From: Bryum argenteum
Lineage: Eukaryota > Streptophyta > Bryopsida > Bryales > Bryaceae
NCBI GenBank assembly: GCA_037043015.1
Contig: CM073322.1
Location: 34,121,364 to 34,185,363, forward strand
Length of the DNA: 64,000 bases
Direction of reading: 5' to 3'
Shown here: positions 50,689 through 61,568 of the stretch, piece after piece
How the letters are laid out: the number at the start of each line of letters is the position of its first letter
Numbering within the stretch: position 1 is the stretch's first letter
The notes under the pieces: generated by a model
Database searches by the model: none
What the model saw: only the letters and a program-made list of their open reading frames with translations
Told to the model about the DNA's origin: nothing
Made by a program: the position numbers and the translations under genes

Positions 50689-52576
50689 ATGGGTACCATG
50701 ACGCGGGACATTTTGTTGTGTGCTCTGATTGTAGTGCAGCTTCTGTGCGTTGGTCAGTGTTACCGAGGAGTTCGCATACTTGGTGGTAAAAAGCTGGAGC
50801 TGCCACAACGTGACCCGTCGAATGCTGCAGAGAATAGCAATGTAAGAATATAAAGACGTCTAAGAGATATAAATGGCAATAAAGGAGTAAACATGATAAC
50901 CGAGAGATGCGAAGTCATAAAGAAGTAAACATGTAATTGAGGATTCTGAAGCTCGACACCATATCACACATGCAGAGGATGTAACAGCTGATTCTTCCAC
51001 TAATTTGGCCACTCGTTGAGATTTTCAGGTCTTAAGATCGTATATTTTTCACAGAGACAATTTTCAGACAGGGAGTAACTTATCTGCCAAATCTCGGAGG
51101 AAGAGATTACTGGATGCCGTGAAACGCAGCGAGAGGCGCATCGAGCAGGTGAAGAAAAATTTCCGACGTCTCTCACCTGGCGACTCAGAGGACTTGGAGA
51201 GCGCAGTGTCGATTGGCGATGGTGAGTACGTGATGCAATTTTCCTTAGGCACACCTCCGCAGCAATTCACGACCATCGTTGACACTGGCAGCGATCTATG
51301 CTGGGTTCAGTGCGTCCCTTGCATGCGCTGCTTCCAGCAACCCAACGCTTTATTCAACCCCTTCGCCTCCAGTTCCTACTCACCAGCTGGATGCACGGAC
51401 GCTTTATGCACTGTAAGTGAAAATTGATTATCTGGATTCACAAATTGCCTTTCTTCGACTTCGACTCTGGGATAATAACGTAAATGACAAAGTAAATTCT
51501 TAATACTTAGTTGAACATGGTCAAAAATTTCTCCAATGCACTAAATCATACACTTGATTACTGACAGGATCTTCCTCCACCAACAACTTGTAGTATGAGA
51601 AATACCTGCACTTACTCGTATGGTTATGGCGATGGGTCTAGCACCCGTGGAGACTTGGCCTTCGAGACGGTCACCCTAGGGGGCTCGGCGTTGTCACGTG
51701 TGGCGTTCGGCTGTGGCCGTAACAACCAGGGCACATTTGCAGATGCCGATGGGTTAATTGGCTTAGGCCAGGGCGCTCTATCACTACCCTCGCAACTCAG
51801 CCCCTCCATTGCAAAGATCTTCTCCTACTGCTTGGTAGATCAGTACAATGCCACGACACCATCCTCCAGTCCAATTACCTTCGGAAATGCAGCAGAACAT
51901 TCGAATGTCACCTACACACCGTTGCTCATGAACGTGAACAATCCAAGCTTTTATTACGTCGAAGTGACGGGAGTCAGTGTTGGCCGGCACAGAGTCAATA
52001 CGCCTCCGTCAGCATTCCGGATTGATAGCAACGGCAATGGAGGTGTCATCCTTGACTCCGGCACTACAATCACCTCCTGGAGACAAGCAGCCTTCGATCA
52101 GATCTTAGCGGTGCTTTCCTATCTTCACTCTCTAACTTCACTAACCGCGCCCAGCATCTCAAGGAATTTTCTAAAGAATGATATCCACAGAGTTCTTCTG
52201 ATTGAAGTAATGTACGTACCTGTAGTGTCGATAATGAGAAACCTTGTGGGTGCAGTCTTTCCGGCAGCAGATTGCATATCCTGAGGTGGATGCGTCTGCA
52301 TATGGTCTGAACCTCTGCTACGACATTTCAAACGTTCCTGCTTCAAGCGTAACATTTCCGAGCATGATGGTGCACATGAGGAACCTTGATTTTGAGATTC
52401 CTGTGTCGAACCTGTTTATGTACGTCGATAACTCGGGGAGTCCTGTGTGTCTTGTGATGGGACCTGCTGATGACTTCTCTATCATTGGCAACATCCAACA
52501 GCAGAACAATCTCATCGTGTTTGACATAGCGAATCAGCGCGTTGGTTTCCAGGCTGCTCCTTGTGATTTTCTGTAA
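50689..52576 (+). CDS. Secreted A1-family aspartic protease (nucellin/CND41-like)
   Basis: Four exons join in phase 0 (50689-50841, 51068-51412, 51568-52110, 52256-52576) to 453 residues. Exon 1 encodes a signal peptide, MTRDILLCALIVVQLLCVGQ (from the second Met at 50698). A short basic propeptide follows (RRKRLLDAVKRSERRIEQVK). The mature enzyme begins GEYVMQFSLGTPPQQF, has the first catalytic motif VDTGSDLCWVQC, the plant-specific Cys pairs (CVPCMRCF, CTYSYGYGDGS), the structural FGCGRNNQGTF, and the second catalytic motif ILDSGTTIT. It ends with SIIGNIQQQNNLIVFDIANQ. Both catalytic Asp residues are present, so it should be active. Members work in the apoplast, vacuole or plastid in protein turnover and signalling. 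Spelled out from exon 1, the gene looks intact. Confidence 0.9.
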
Positions 52577-54150
52577 TTGCTATCTCTGTAAAATGAGCTC
52601 GGATCATACTCAAATCATAGTTGCAGAGTAGTTGGCATAGTACCTTGTACAAGATCTGTTTGGGAAGTCGACCCATTTCGTCATTGATCATCCATTACAG
52701 AGGACTACCAGATCATATTCAATAAAGAAGGCTGCAAAAATGTCTGTTCACATCATGGCGTATCGAAATGAATGGTGATAAATTGTCCATACATCCTTCC
52801 AAAGTACTTTCATGGTATCGAAGAGTGCCGCGTGCACAAGATCCATAACCAGTAGCAACATCTTCTAAGAATCAAAAAACTTTCGTACAGAATTCACAAG
52901 ATACAGGTATTAGTGATTAGGAACCACGAAAGGATTGGGCGCTTTTCAAATAGCCACGAATGAAAACGATAAAACCTCATGAAATGGGCTCACTTACTTC
53001 ACCCTCTGTATCTCGCTTCCATGATGCCACCAACGCTCAGGCCTGCATCTTCAGTACAGTGCATAAAGCATACCACCGTCAACGATAAAACAAAGGATCA
53101 ATCTGCATAGGGATCAACTGATATTACTTAAGATTCCGGCTCTAATCCGTTCAGTCATAGCCGAATGGGACAACCAGAGGCGTAAAGAGTCAAAGAGCTC
53201 TCTGATTTTGATTTCAATATATCCACAATTGGGCAGGACAATACAAGATTGTACGGTTGAAAGTTTCACAATTTACATGTGCTTTCAAATAAGTTTCAAA
53301 TTTCACAAATACATATTGACTTGCTTACAAAGACATGTTGATATGCTTTCATATTCCTCATGAACAAAATGATGTTCAGCAGTGGATAGTAGAAGTGCTG
53401 AGGTTTAGGGTTCAGAGTTTTAGTACCTTTCTGGCGCCAAGCAATTGAGCTACAATGGCGACAAGGCGAGGATGATGTAACTGAGAAAGGATACTACAGT
53501 ATTGTATTTGAAGCAAGAATGTCATTTTTTGAGACTTGGTTCGGATGCTCAAGCAATTTCAAAGTGCAATAAAAGCTCCAGGTTAACAGACGTTTCAGTT
53601 CACATACAGCCACGGATTTGGAAATGTAACGGGCATTCATTCGACCTCATTATCTCCCTCAACACAGACAGCTTCACAGTGCACACAATCATCCTCTCCT
53701 TGAAATTATTACACTAAGTTACTGTTACAGTAACTGTTCTACTGTAGTTTTTCATACCACAAGCTACAGATGGTTGTGTGCAGCCAGAGAATGAACGAAA
53801 AGGGATCTGTCCGATTGACCGACTGTAAATCATCGCTTACTGTGCCTAAGTATGAGCAGATATGTCGACGATCTGGCCCATACTGAAAAAAAAAAAAATC
53901 AGTTACCGTGAATTTTGAGGAGAATCTGGTCATAGTCACCACTGACAGCAGATCCAATCATGACCACTAACTTCGTGTACATGGGAGGAAAAAAGCATAT
54001 CGATCAGCTCTAGACACATCATGTAGCTGGGAATGAAAGAGTTCACTGGAAATTTTCCGGTAAAAACGCCTTGAACCTGTAGTAATTCGATATGATCGTT
54101 ACTTGGGCCGGAAATTTCTCGCCAAGCCTCAGCCATTCGTGGAGTCCAGC
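52577..54150. other. Intergenic, no supported gene
   Basis: 3' flanks of the protease (plus) and of the small minus-strand gene. A frame at 53936-54157 overlaps the end of the latter but has no clean splice junction to it. A run of A (53886-53899) is present. Confidence 0.4.
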
Positions 54151-54643
54151 CTAGCAACTCCTGACCATTGACTCCAAGGCATTTATATTCTCAAAATGAG
54201 CCGTCTCGTTCCTGAGTTTTATCACGTCCTGTGACATGGACTTGTAAGCCTCCAAATCCCGAAAATTAGGATTTGATCCAAACTGTCCATAGGCCTTGCA
54301 ACCAAGCTGAAACAGAAACAAAATTAGAATATAGATATCAAACATAATCAACTATAACCAATTAAGGGTGAGGGGTTGGTATTCTTATCAGTACCATTCG
54401 CCGCACTTCCTCGCTTTGATCGTAAAGGTGGCGACCTTCTCCATCGAAGGTCCCACGTTTATTCACTGACCACTTCAAAATTTCCCCTGCTACAATTCTC
54501 ACATCTCTTTCGAGAGACTCATACAACATCGTCACCACGACGTTACTCCGTCGCTCCAATTCCGCTACGCGACTCTCAAGCCTTGATGTCATGGTGCTTG
54601 GAGCTTGCACACGGATCAGAGGAGGGTACTCTTCATCCGCCAT
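54151..54643 (-). CDS. Small unidentified gene, candidate two-exon protein
   Basis: Exon 1 (54643-54395) begins MADEEYPPLIRVQAPSTMTS and includes a short coiled-coil-like segment (SRLESRVAELERRS). Exon 2 (54306-54151) follows a good acceptor (TTTCAG) in phase 0 and ends in ENINALESMVRSC. The predicted product is 134 residues and is hydrophilic. I recognise no family. It could also be the 3' part of a chimeric transcript running from arm 2 through the RsmG fragment, because it lies directly downstream on the same strand. Confidence 0.4.
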
Positions 54644-54762
54644 GATGCAGACAAAGAACAGATTGTGAATCAACTGCATGTACGATACAAGATTCGTCAG
54701 AACTTCCACCCACTAAACACAATATACCGTAATCACTTACTGAAAAAGAGCAAAATTGATAC

Positions 54763-55112
54763 CTCTGGACAATGTCACAATCGAAGCTCCAAGCAAGTCA
54801 ATTGCGGTTTTGGCAGCTTCAACTTCGTCCTGGTCAGGTTCACCACTAGTAAATCATGAGCATACTCATATATCACCAATATTGAAAAGCATCATCAAAA
54901 TCATCTGAGTAAGCTCATTATGCACCTCGGGATTAGGGCCTTTCGCAGCAACTAAAATGCCACCGACTCGAACAAGAGGAAGGCAAAGCTCAGCTGCAAG
55001 GAAACAACAGCACGGACGAATCTGAGAAAGAGTTCGAACGAGGTATTTCAGACGAGGTACTGACCCAAGACTCGCATTTCGGCAACAGCTCTGGCTACAG
55101 CGATGACGCAGA
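54763..55112 (-). pseudogene. RsmG/GidB 16S rRNA methyltransferase fragment
   Basis: Three exon-like blocks with proper splice signals read as the C-terminal half of RsmG: 55112-55065 (VIAVARAVAEMRVL), 54994-54926 (AELCLPLVRVGG then, after a shift, ILVAAKGPNPE) and 54829-54763 (DEVEAAKTAIDLLGASIVTL). RsmG is the SAM-dependent guanine-N7 methyltransferase of bacterial-type (plastid) 16S rRNA. The N-terminal half with the SAM-binding GxGxG motif is absent; arm 2 of the inverted duplication begins immediately upstream at 55116. A run of three C on the plus strand (54960-54962) adds one base and shifts the frame inside the middle block. The usual last block (TAVVxxK...P) is also missing. It is a truncated, frameshifted relic. 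Confidence 0.7.
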
Positions 55113-56051
55113 CTGTGACATACACAACTTTAGATTGAACAGACAGTAGCTATATTTTTTCTTGAACTGAATTTCGGAAAAAATATTGCATAAAAGTGTA
55201 AACAAGCCAGATGGACGTCCCACTACCCGCTATAAGAAAGACGCTATGAAATCTCAAAAGTGCAGATCTTAACAAAAAAACGAACATCACAAGCGCATTC
55301 ACGTGATGGATGAGCGTGAGCGCTGGGCCTTGGCGTCAACAAGCCACCACTGAAAAACGCCCCCTCAGTGACTAACACTCAGGAGAATAACTTGAAAGGC
55401 AGCCGGGAACTTCCGCAATTTACACTTCTTCGCGGTTACTCTTCAATTAGTTTTGGGAAACCCAGAAGACACGACAACCAAGAAACGATAAAATAGATCT
55501 ATTAAACAGAAACTGCAGAAGGGTTTACAAAATGGCGAGTGACTTGTCTATAACAAACTTCACACGGAGTCCAGGACTACATCAATTTCAATGCTCGATT
55601 ATTCTCGCTTCATCAACGCAGATGGAGAAAGAGAATGAAGAGCGACGAACAATTTGTAAAATATCCGATCACTTCAAGTAGCTCAGACGCCCTCACCAGC
55701 TTGTCGACTAAAGAACTTCTCACATTCTATTTTAATCATGCAACGAAAAGCTCACTTTCACTCACAAACAAAGAATCACAAATCTTGAGACAAATGATCG
55801 CTTTGGAACCCCACCGCTCGGTGCATGAAGAAAATAAGTCTCAATCTTAAATTCACTTTGGTCCCTCTGGGCAAGATGTCAAGTTCCCATTGAGAACGCA
55901 ATCTACTAGAAACTTGTGTGCAAACTTGATGCTGGCTCAGAAAAAATGTGGCTCATGAACGCCCGTAGCCCCAACCACAGCTAAAAAGCCTACAACTACA
56001 GTCCAGGTTCAAGATACAACAAGTACAAGAATTATTCAAGAAGACACTCAC

Positions 56052-56088
56052 CTTGCCGATTTCTTTTCTTGCTGCCAAGACAACACAT
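56052..56088 (-). CDS. Candidate 12-codon first exon MCCLGSKKRNRQ in arm 2
   Basis: The counterpart of the arm 1 exon, with the same ATG, length, phase-1 end and GTGAGT donor. Splicing from here to the acceptor TGTCACAG at 55113-55115 would join in frame to the RsmG fragment (Val at the junction, then CVIAVARAVAEMR), so the arm and fragment could make a fusion transcript. The frameshift in the next block would end that frame early. Confidence 0.4.
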
Positions 56089-56202
56089 GTAAATAATAGC
56101 GGCCAAAAAGGGGAAACACCACCGCAAGCCGTTCAAAACCTCAAATCTTGGTCAATAAGCACAGCCAGAGGGTCGTAAAGAGCAGAAGCATCTCCGGAGC
56201 TT

Positions 56203-56566
56203 CGTCTTAGCTACAAAGATTCTCCAAAGGGTTAGAAAGATTCTGAAAAAGAAAGGCGGAGGGGCTCCAAGAAGGTGCGCAGAGGCAGCGCCAGCAGATA
56301 CAACAATCGAATTGCTCGCTCTGAGATCAAACGCAGAAGGCCACTTACCGGAGAAGAAGGCGAACCCTACTACCCGCGGTCGCTCGTCTTAGCTACAAAG
56401 ATTCTCCAAAGGGTCAGAAAGATTCTGAAAAAGAAAGGCGGAGGGGCTCTGAGAAGGTGTGCAGAGGCAGCGCCAGCAGATACAACAATCGAATTGCTCG
56501 CTCTGAGATCAAACGCAGAAGGCCACTTAACGAAGAAGAAGGCGAACCCTACTACCCGCGGTCGCT
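56203..56566. repeat. 182-bp tandem duplication inside arm 2
   Basis: The segment from CGTCTTAGCTACAAAGATTC to the CCCGCGGTCGCT end occurs twice head to tail with only a few differences (for example GGGTTAG versus GGGTCAG). Arm 1 has one copy. Confidence 0.92.
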
Positions 56567-56857
56567 CGACTCACAGTAAAATCGACCGTCAGTAGCAATA
56601 CCACAATACAGGGCCTCCGACTGCTGGACGGAAGGGTGAGAGGGCCACATGGCAGGCGATCACAGGCAGTCACTTGTAGGTCGCTAATTGGAGCTTATTC
56701 ATCATTACCTTCAGATGGATGGCGAAGTCTTCGTTCGTCATTGGCCAACGATGTTTTTTTCATCTGCAAGAGCAGTATGTTCGCGTTGTACACGAAAGTG
56801 TAACCTGGAGCCAATTGCTTTTTTGTGTTCTTGTTTGAATCGTCAACGGGTGCTGCG

Positions 56858-59314
56858 ATGGCGAGCCTTGCTTACTTGCTCGCAGTATTGTTGTTACTGC
56901 ACAGCCCGGCACTGCTGCTTGGGCTGCAGCTGGACGATTTAGAGGAAGCTTCGGACTTGGGGTCCGTTGTAGAGCTCACGGATGCCACAATTGAAAGCGC
57001 TTTGAGCCGACATGACCACATTCTGGTCGATTTCTATGCTCCGTGGTGCAAGTATTGTCAGAGCTTAGCCCCCGAGGTAACACTTCCTTACGCCCCTTTT
57101 TTTTCTCTAGTCATTGGATTTGATGATGCTGCCTGGTTATCACTTTAGGTCTTATTTGTCTAGTTTAATTAGGTCTCTACCATGTGCACCACATCGTTAT
57201 TCAGTTTCTTATTAGAGACGAGAGGTGGTTCTTTCGTGCAGTTAGACCAAGCAGCTCCTATGCTAGCAGATGGTGATCCGCCGATCAGAGTGGCGAAGAT
57301 CAACGCTGATAAATATCGTAGCGCCGCTGCTACATATGATATAAGGTCCATCCTTCTTCCCATTGCCCAATGCTTTTAGGTTAGTTGGTCGTATCTACCC
57401 GATTTCTAGTCGAAGAGTTTTGCAAGTCTCCGCTGTGTTTCACCGAAATCAACTGATTTCCATCTCTGAAGTCCGATATGGTCAAGTTGGCGAGCTCGCC
57501 AGGGGTAGGTGTACTACGATGCTATTACTTCTATTGTATGAATATGATGCTATGCCCAGAAGTTGGTTGGGATGCCGTGAACCAGTGAGGTTGGAGATCA
57601 TTGTGTAGTCACGCTGTGATTCCATGTGTGTCCAGTTTCTACCCGACGCTGAAGTTTTTCGCCAATGGATATCCTACAGATTACGACGGTCCTCACAGCG
57701 CCCAGGGGTTGATCACTCACGTCAGACGCTTAACAGCTCCGGCCATTGAAGTTTACACCTCCGAGTCTCGCTTCCGAGACTTCCTCAGCTCCTGTGGGTC
57801 GGATTTGCCCATCTTTGTAGGGTTCGGCCTGGAGGCTTCCTCGTTGGAGAAGCTGGCGCATAAGTACAGAAATAAGGGTTGGTTTGCCGTTTTGCGAGAG
57901 TACTCCGAGAAAGCTCATGAGGACTTCCGGTTTGACGAGAGACATGCAGTGGTTGTGTTGCGTGGAGATGAAGAAGTCCAAGACGTCTACTACGGTCCTT
58001 TTGAAGGTATTCGTAAATTCCAGGTTCTAGGGTTTCGACACGATGAAGATTACTGCTCCCGCTCATTCCTTTCATTCGAGCCTGACAGACTTTCTTCTTG
58101 TTTGTTTTTCTACTATCAGGTCCGGGACTGGCCAGCTTTGTGGAGCGAAACTTGCTAGCGTTGATGACACCCTTGAATCCCGATAGCTTGAAGGTACTAA
58201 CGGGCGACGGTCGGCCAATCGTCGTCACCATTCTGGATAGCCATTCATCTGCTGAAGCTGATGCCATTCTGAAGAAGGTGAAAATAGTTGCCCAGACCAA
58301 TCGGGATTTCGTCTTTGCAAGTATGGTTGCCGCGGAATGGCCGAAATTCGTACGCCCGTTTGCCCTTGGCAAGAAACCTTTGCTACCCAATGTAATCATC
58401 TGGGACAAGCAAATGTATGCTAAAGTAAGTCATCCGAATTACACCCTCAACTTTTCCCTCTAGCTTTGAACCCTGCTGCCGTATTATAGGCCTCGCTCTC
58501 ATTTGAGATCTGGATGTCAAGCTTCGCATTGAAATGTTTTGGAACTTCCCGTGAAGGATACGGCAGTGTCTGAAGTTTCACCTTGCGTCTGCAAGTATAT
58601 CCAATTTCAGCTTGTAAAGAAACTGTACGTTTTAGTCAGAAAAGTAATCTTATGGGGCTCAGATCCTCACAAAAGGTAGGCCATAATAAGTTCACTGGGA
58701 ATTTGGATTTTCAAAATCGAAATGAACATACTTGGAAGATCCGTTCCTCATTGCGAGTGCAGTTAGTTGCTCTTGAACTAATTGAATGCTTGTATGACCG
58801 ATTGTTTCAAAACTTGTTGACGGTTGTTAGGTGAGCTGAGCGCCTGCACTGAGTCTTCGTGATGCTTCGAACTGCCGAGGAGATCTCTGCTGCATTGTCT
58901 GTGTTAAGTGTTCTCAAGCTTAGGTATCCTAATCCCAGCACTAGTCTGATGTTACACGTATCCTAACGATCCATTTGTTGACAGACTGACAAAGCAGATG
59001 CATTTGTTGGCGACAAAGCGGAGACAAGCCTGAGGGAGCTGCTGCAAGGGTACAGAGAGAACACAATCAAGCGGCATACAGTGAAAGGTCCTACATTGTA
59101 TGAGAAGGCGACGGAGAATACCACCCAGTTGTTGCAAGCTCTTGCCCTGGTGGGTGCATTGTTTTTTCAGTGGTTTCGAAAGAACAAGGAGCAAGGAGCT
59201 GTCCTTCGGCAGGAAACTGAGACTCCGGAGACAGCAGGAACTCAGCCAAGTGGTGATAGCTCATCAAGTGCACCAGCATCACGTGGCGCCGCTGATACGC
59301 ACAAGGAAGATTAG
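56858..59314 (+). CDS. PDIL5-2: Protein disulfide isomerase-like 5-2 (PDIL5-2)
   Basis: Five exons join in phase (56858-57076, 57242-57345, 57636-58006, 58120-58424, 58985-59314) to 442 residues, the usual length for plant PDIL5-2. A signal peptide (MASLAYLLAVLLLLHSPALL) is followed by one thioredoxin domain, VELTDATIESALSRHDHILV then DFYAPWCKYCQSLAPE. The active site is CKYC, where CGHC is usual in PDIs. Later regions match the family: INADKYRSAA, FYPTLKFFANGYPTDYDGP, FVGFGLEASSLEKLAHKY, FYGPFEG-like YYGPFEG, and IIWDKQMY. A C-terminal membrane span (LLQALALVGALFFQWF) precedes a Ser-rich tail ending HKED, which resembles a KKED/KxED-type ER-retention signal. It is expected to be an ER membrane oxidoreductase or chaperone. 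The start codon lies 135 bases beyond arm 2. Confidence 0.9.
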
Positions 59315-61568
59315 ACACTCTAGGGTTTTTCTCGTCCAAATTTGGTCTCTAGTCAATCTCGGTTGCAAATATCGCTAAGATCTACTGTAGCTTCGAAACG
59401 CATAACTAGAATGTGATTGTTGCCTCTCACTAACTTGTGTTGTGCATGGATTTGAAGTGATGTTGAAGTTGATACTCACACGTCTGCACCATTCAGTGCG
59501 TTTCAGTGAGTTAAAACTGATCTCGCGATACATATCACGGTAATCCTTAACCAGGCGCCTGCACAATTCAACGAAGGAATTCAACTTGTCATTTCGTAAT
59601 TATTTAGTGGGTTGATTCTTTTCAAGATGAATTCATCACCTCTGGTTGGACATGCCTATTCTAGCTCAGAATCATTAAATTTTAAAACTTGACGACATAG
59701 ACCCTTGTTGTCCTCAGGTTTTTGTACCCAATAACCATCAGTACTTATGGAGCTTTATTCATGTACATGAAATTGAGCTACTCAGAATTTTTAATACTAT
59801 CATAAGGCTGCATATGGCTGTAATTATCAAGATAGTGTGTTGGTACGTAGAATGAAAGCCATCATCTTGGATTGAGCTTAGACTTCTATCACAAGAACTA
59901 AATTGGCTTTAGGATCCAATTCAACAAGTTCTGAACACCAAATGAAGGTGGAACAACTGAAAACATCAATTTAGGTGAAAATGACATCACTCTTGTTAAT
60001 GAGTTGATGAAGTTGAAGATGGAATTTATTGAATTGAAGTAGATTGTTGATTGGAATCATGAATCCTATTAGTTCAAAACCTTGAGTCTAAAATTTCTAA
60101 AGTTGCCAAATATTAATTTGGACAAAGCAATTGTGAGGCACTTTTTCATGCCTAACAATAGAAGATAGAACACAACTGGAGATGTGCTTTATATGAAGAC
60201 AAAGGTTACTATTTTTTCTCAAAGGTTACTATTTTTTCTCAAAGGTTACTTAATGTTTAACTCAATCTGGGGTTCTTCACAAAATACACATTGAAACTCA
60301 TTCTAGAATCTTTTGATTGTGCAAAATAGTTACCATGCCAAATTTGATTCAATTTGAGCATTTGGACATCCTTGAAAATTTTTGATTGATATCTTGATTG
60401 CAAAGCCATGGAGAGCCCCCCTTTTGGAGTACTCTAAGCTCAAAAGTAGTTAAATGTAGCACGATGAATAATTCAACAATCTCAAGCCCACTAGAATTGA
60501 TAAGCCCCCAAGGTTGAATAATATACCACAAAGGCTCTCCTTGGCACTCCTTGGTAGAGTGTGTGGCCTACATAGGCACGACACTCCCTCATCTTGAATT
60601 CACTTGGACTTGGATTGAAGGAAGAATCACTCGTCAATCTTCTGGTATACAAGTTACAATCATGAAAGGGAGGTCAAAGCAACTGGTGCAAAAGGCTTCT
60701 CGGTGAGATGCAAAGGCTGCAAGAACTCCACACATTGGGAGATGCGAAGATGCAAAGCTTGCAACAACCTAGCATGTTGGAGGATCTTCAAATTCATTTT
60801 TCACCTCGAAGGAGAGACACAATAATGGCCGGATCTCTTGTGTCAACACTTTGCAAGCCAACTAAATTTCTGTACCAGAATGGCAGTAAATATTTATCGA
60901 GTTTATAGGTAAGACATTCTATACAGTTCCTCATGGCATTCTCAAACCCATTCTAATATCGAAACATGAGGCTTCAGCTGTAGGTGGACGTGACCAGCAG
61001 TTTGTAAGATGCGGGCATGACTGCTTCAGATCATTTCCCAGCAATTTGAAATTATCTACCTCTCCACTTGCGAAGGAAAAAGCTAAACGTGCGAACTGCT
61101 TCCAATTAAACTGGTATAGTAAACTCTACCCTCCACCAAACGCCATCGTAACAGCTCGAGTACCCTCAAAATATGAACTGGAGATGGTACACGACCATCT
61201 GTTCTACAACTATCTGATGGACCAAACTCTTGCTTGGCCCCCAACGACTTCAATATTGGACCTCACGGATCTATCAAATTTGACCTGGTGCCATCCCCTC
61301 TCAAACGTTCAAAAGTCCACCGAGTTAAGACTTTGCAAATCGAGTCCAGGTCGAAGTTACAATACATTACAAGGACTGTTCTAGTCTCTCGTGGCCTCTT
61401 AATGACACCACATACGCAGAGCGACACCCGCTCCCCTTCCCTCCCCCCAGAACAAATGCTCTGCGTCTACAGTACCTCGATTAAATATGCTAGCTTGTAA
61501 TGGAGCAATAAGCCTTTCTTAAAATTAACATCGATTCTAAGAAATTCTAAATTCATCCAAAAGGAAGA
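59315..61568. other. Intergenic, no supported gene
   Basis: AT-rich. It contains a 20-base tandem repeat (AAAGGTTACTATTTTTTCTC, about 60201-60250) and a segment (60395-60440) similar to 25625-25710. Frames at 61.0-61.5 kb have no recognisable domain. Confidence 0.45.

Larger units (their letters stand above)
55116..56722 (-). repeat. Arm 2 of the large inverted duplication
   Basis: Reverse complement of 13363-14815. It is 1607 bases because it carries a private 182-base tandem duplication (units about 56203-56384 and 56385-56566) and lacks the private 29-base duplication of arm 1: 1453 - 29 + 182 = 1606, almost exactly the observed length. Its inner end touches the RsmG fragment and its outer end lies 135 bases before the PDI-like start codon, so it may supply promoter activity in both directions (inference). 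Confidence 0.95.

Noticed and set aside
57785..58408. 207-codon minus-strand frame opposite the PDI-like gene
   Set aside because: It is the shadow of two real exons and the intron between them.
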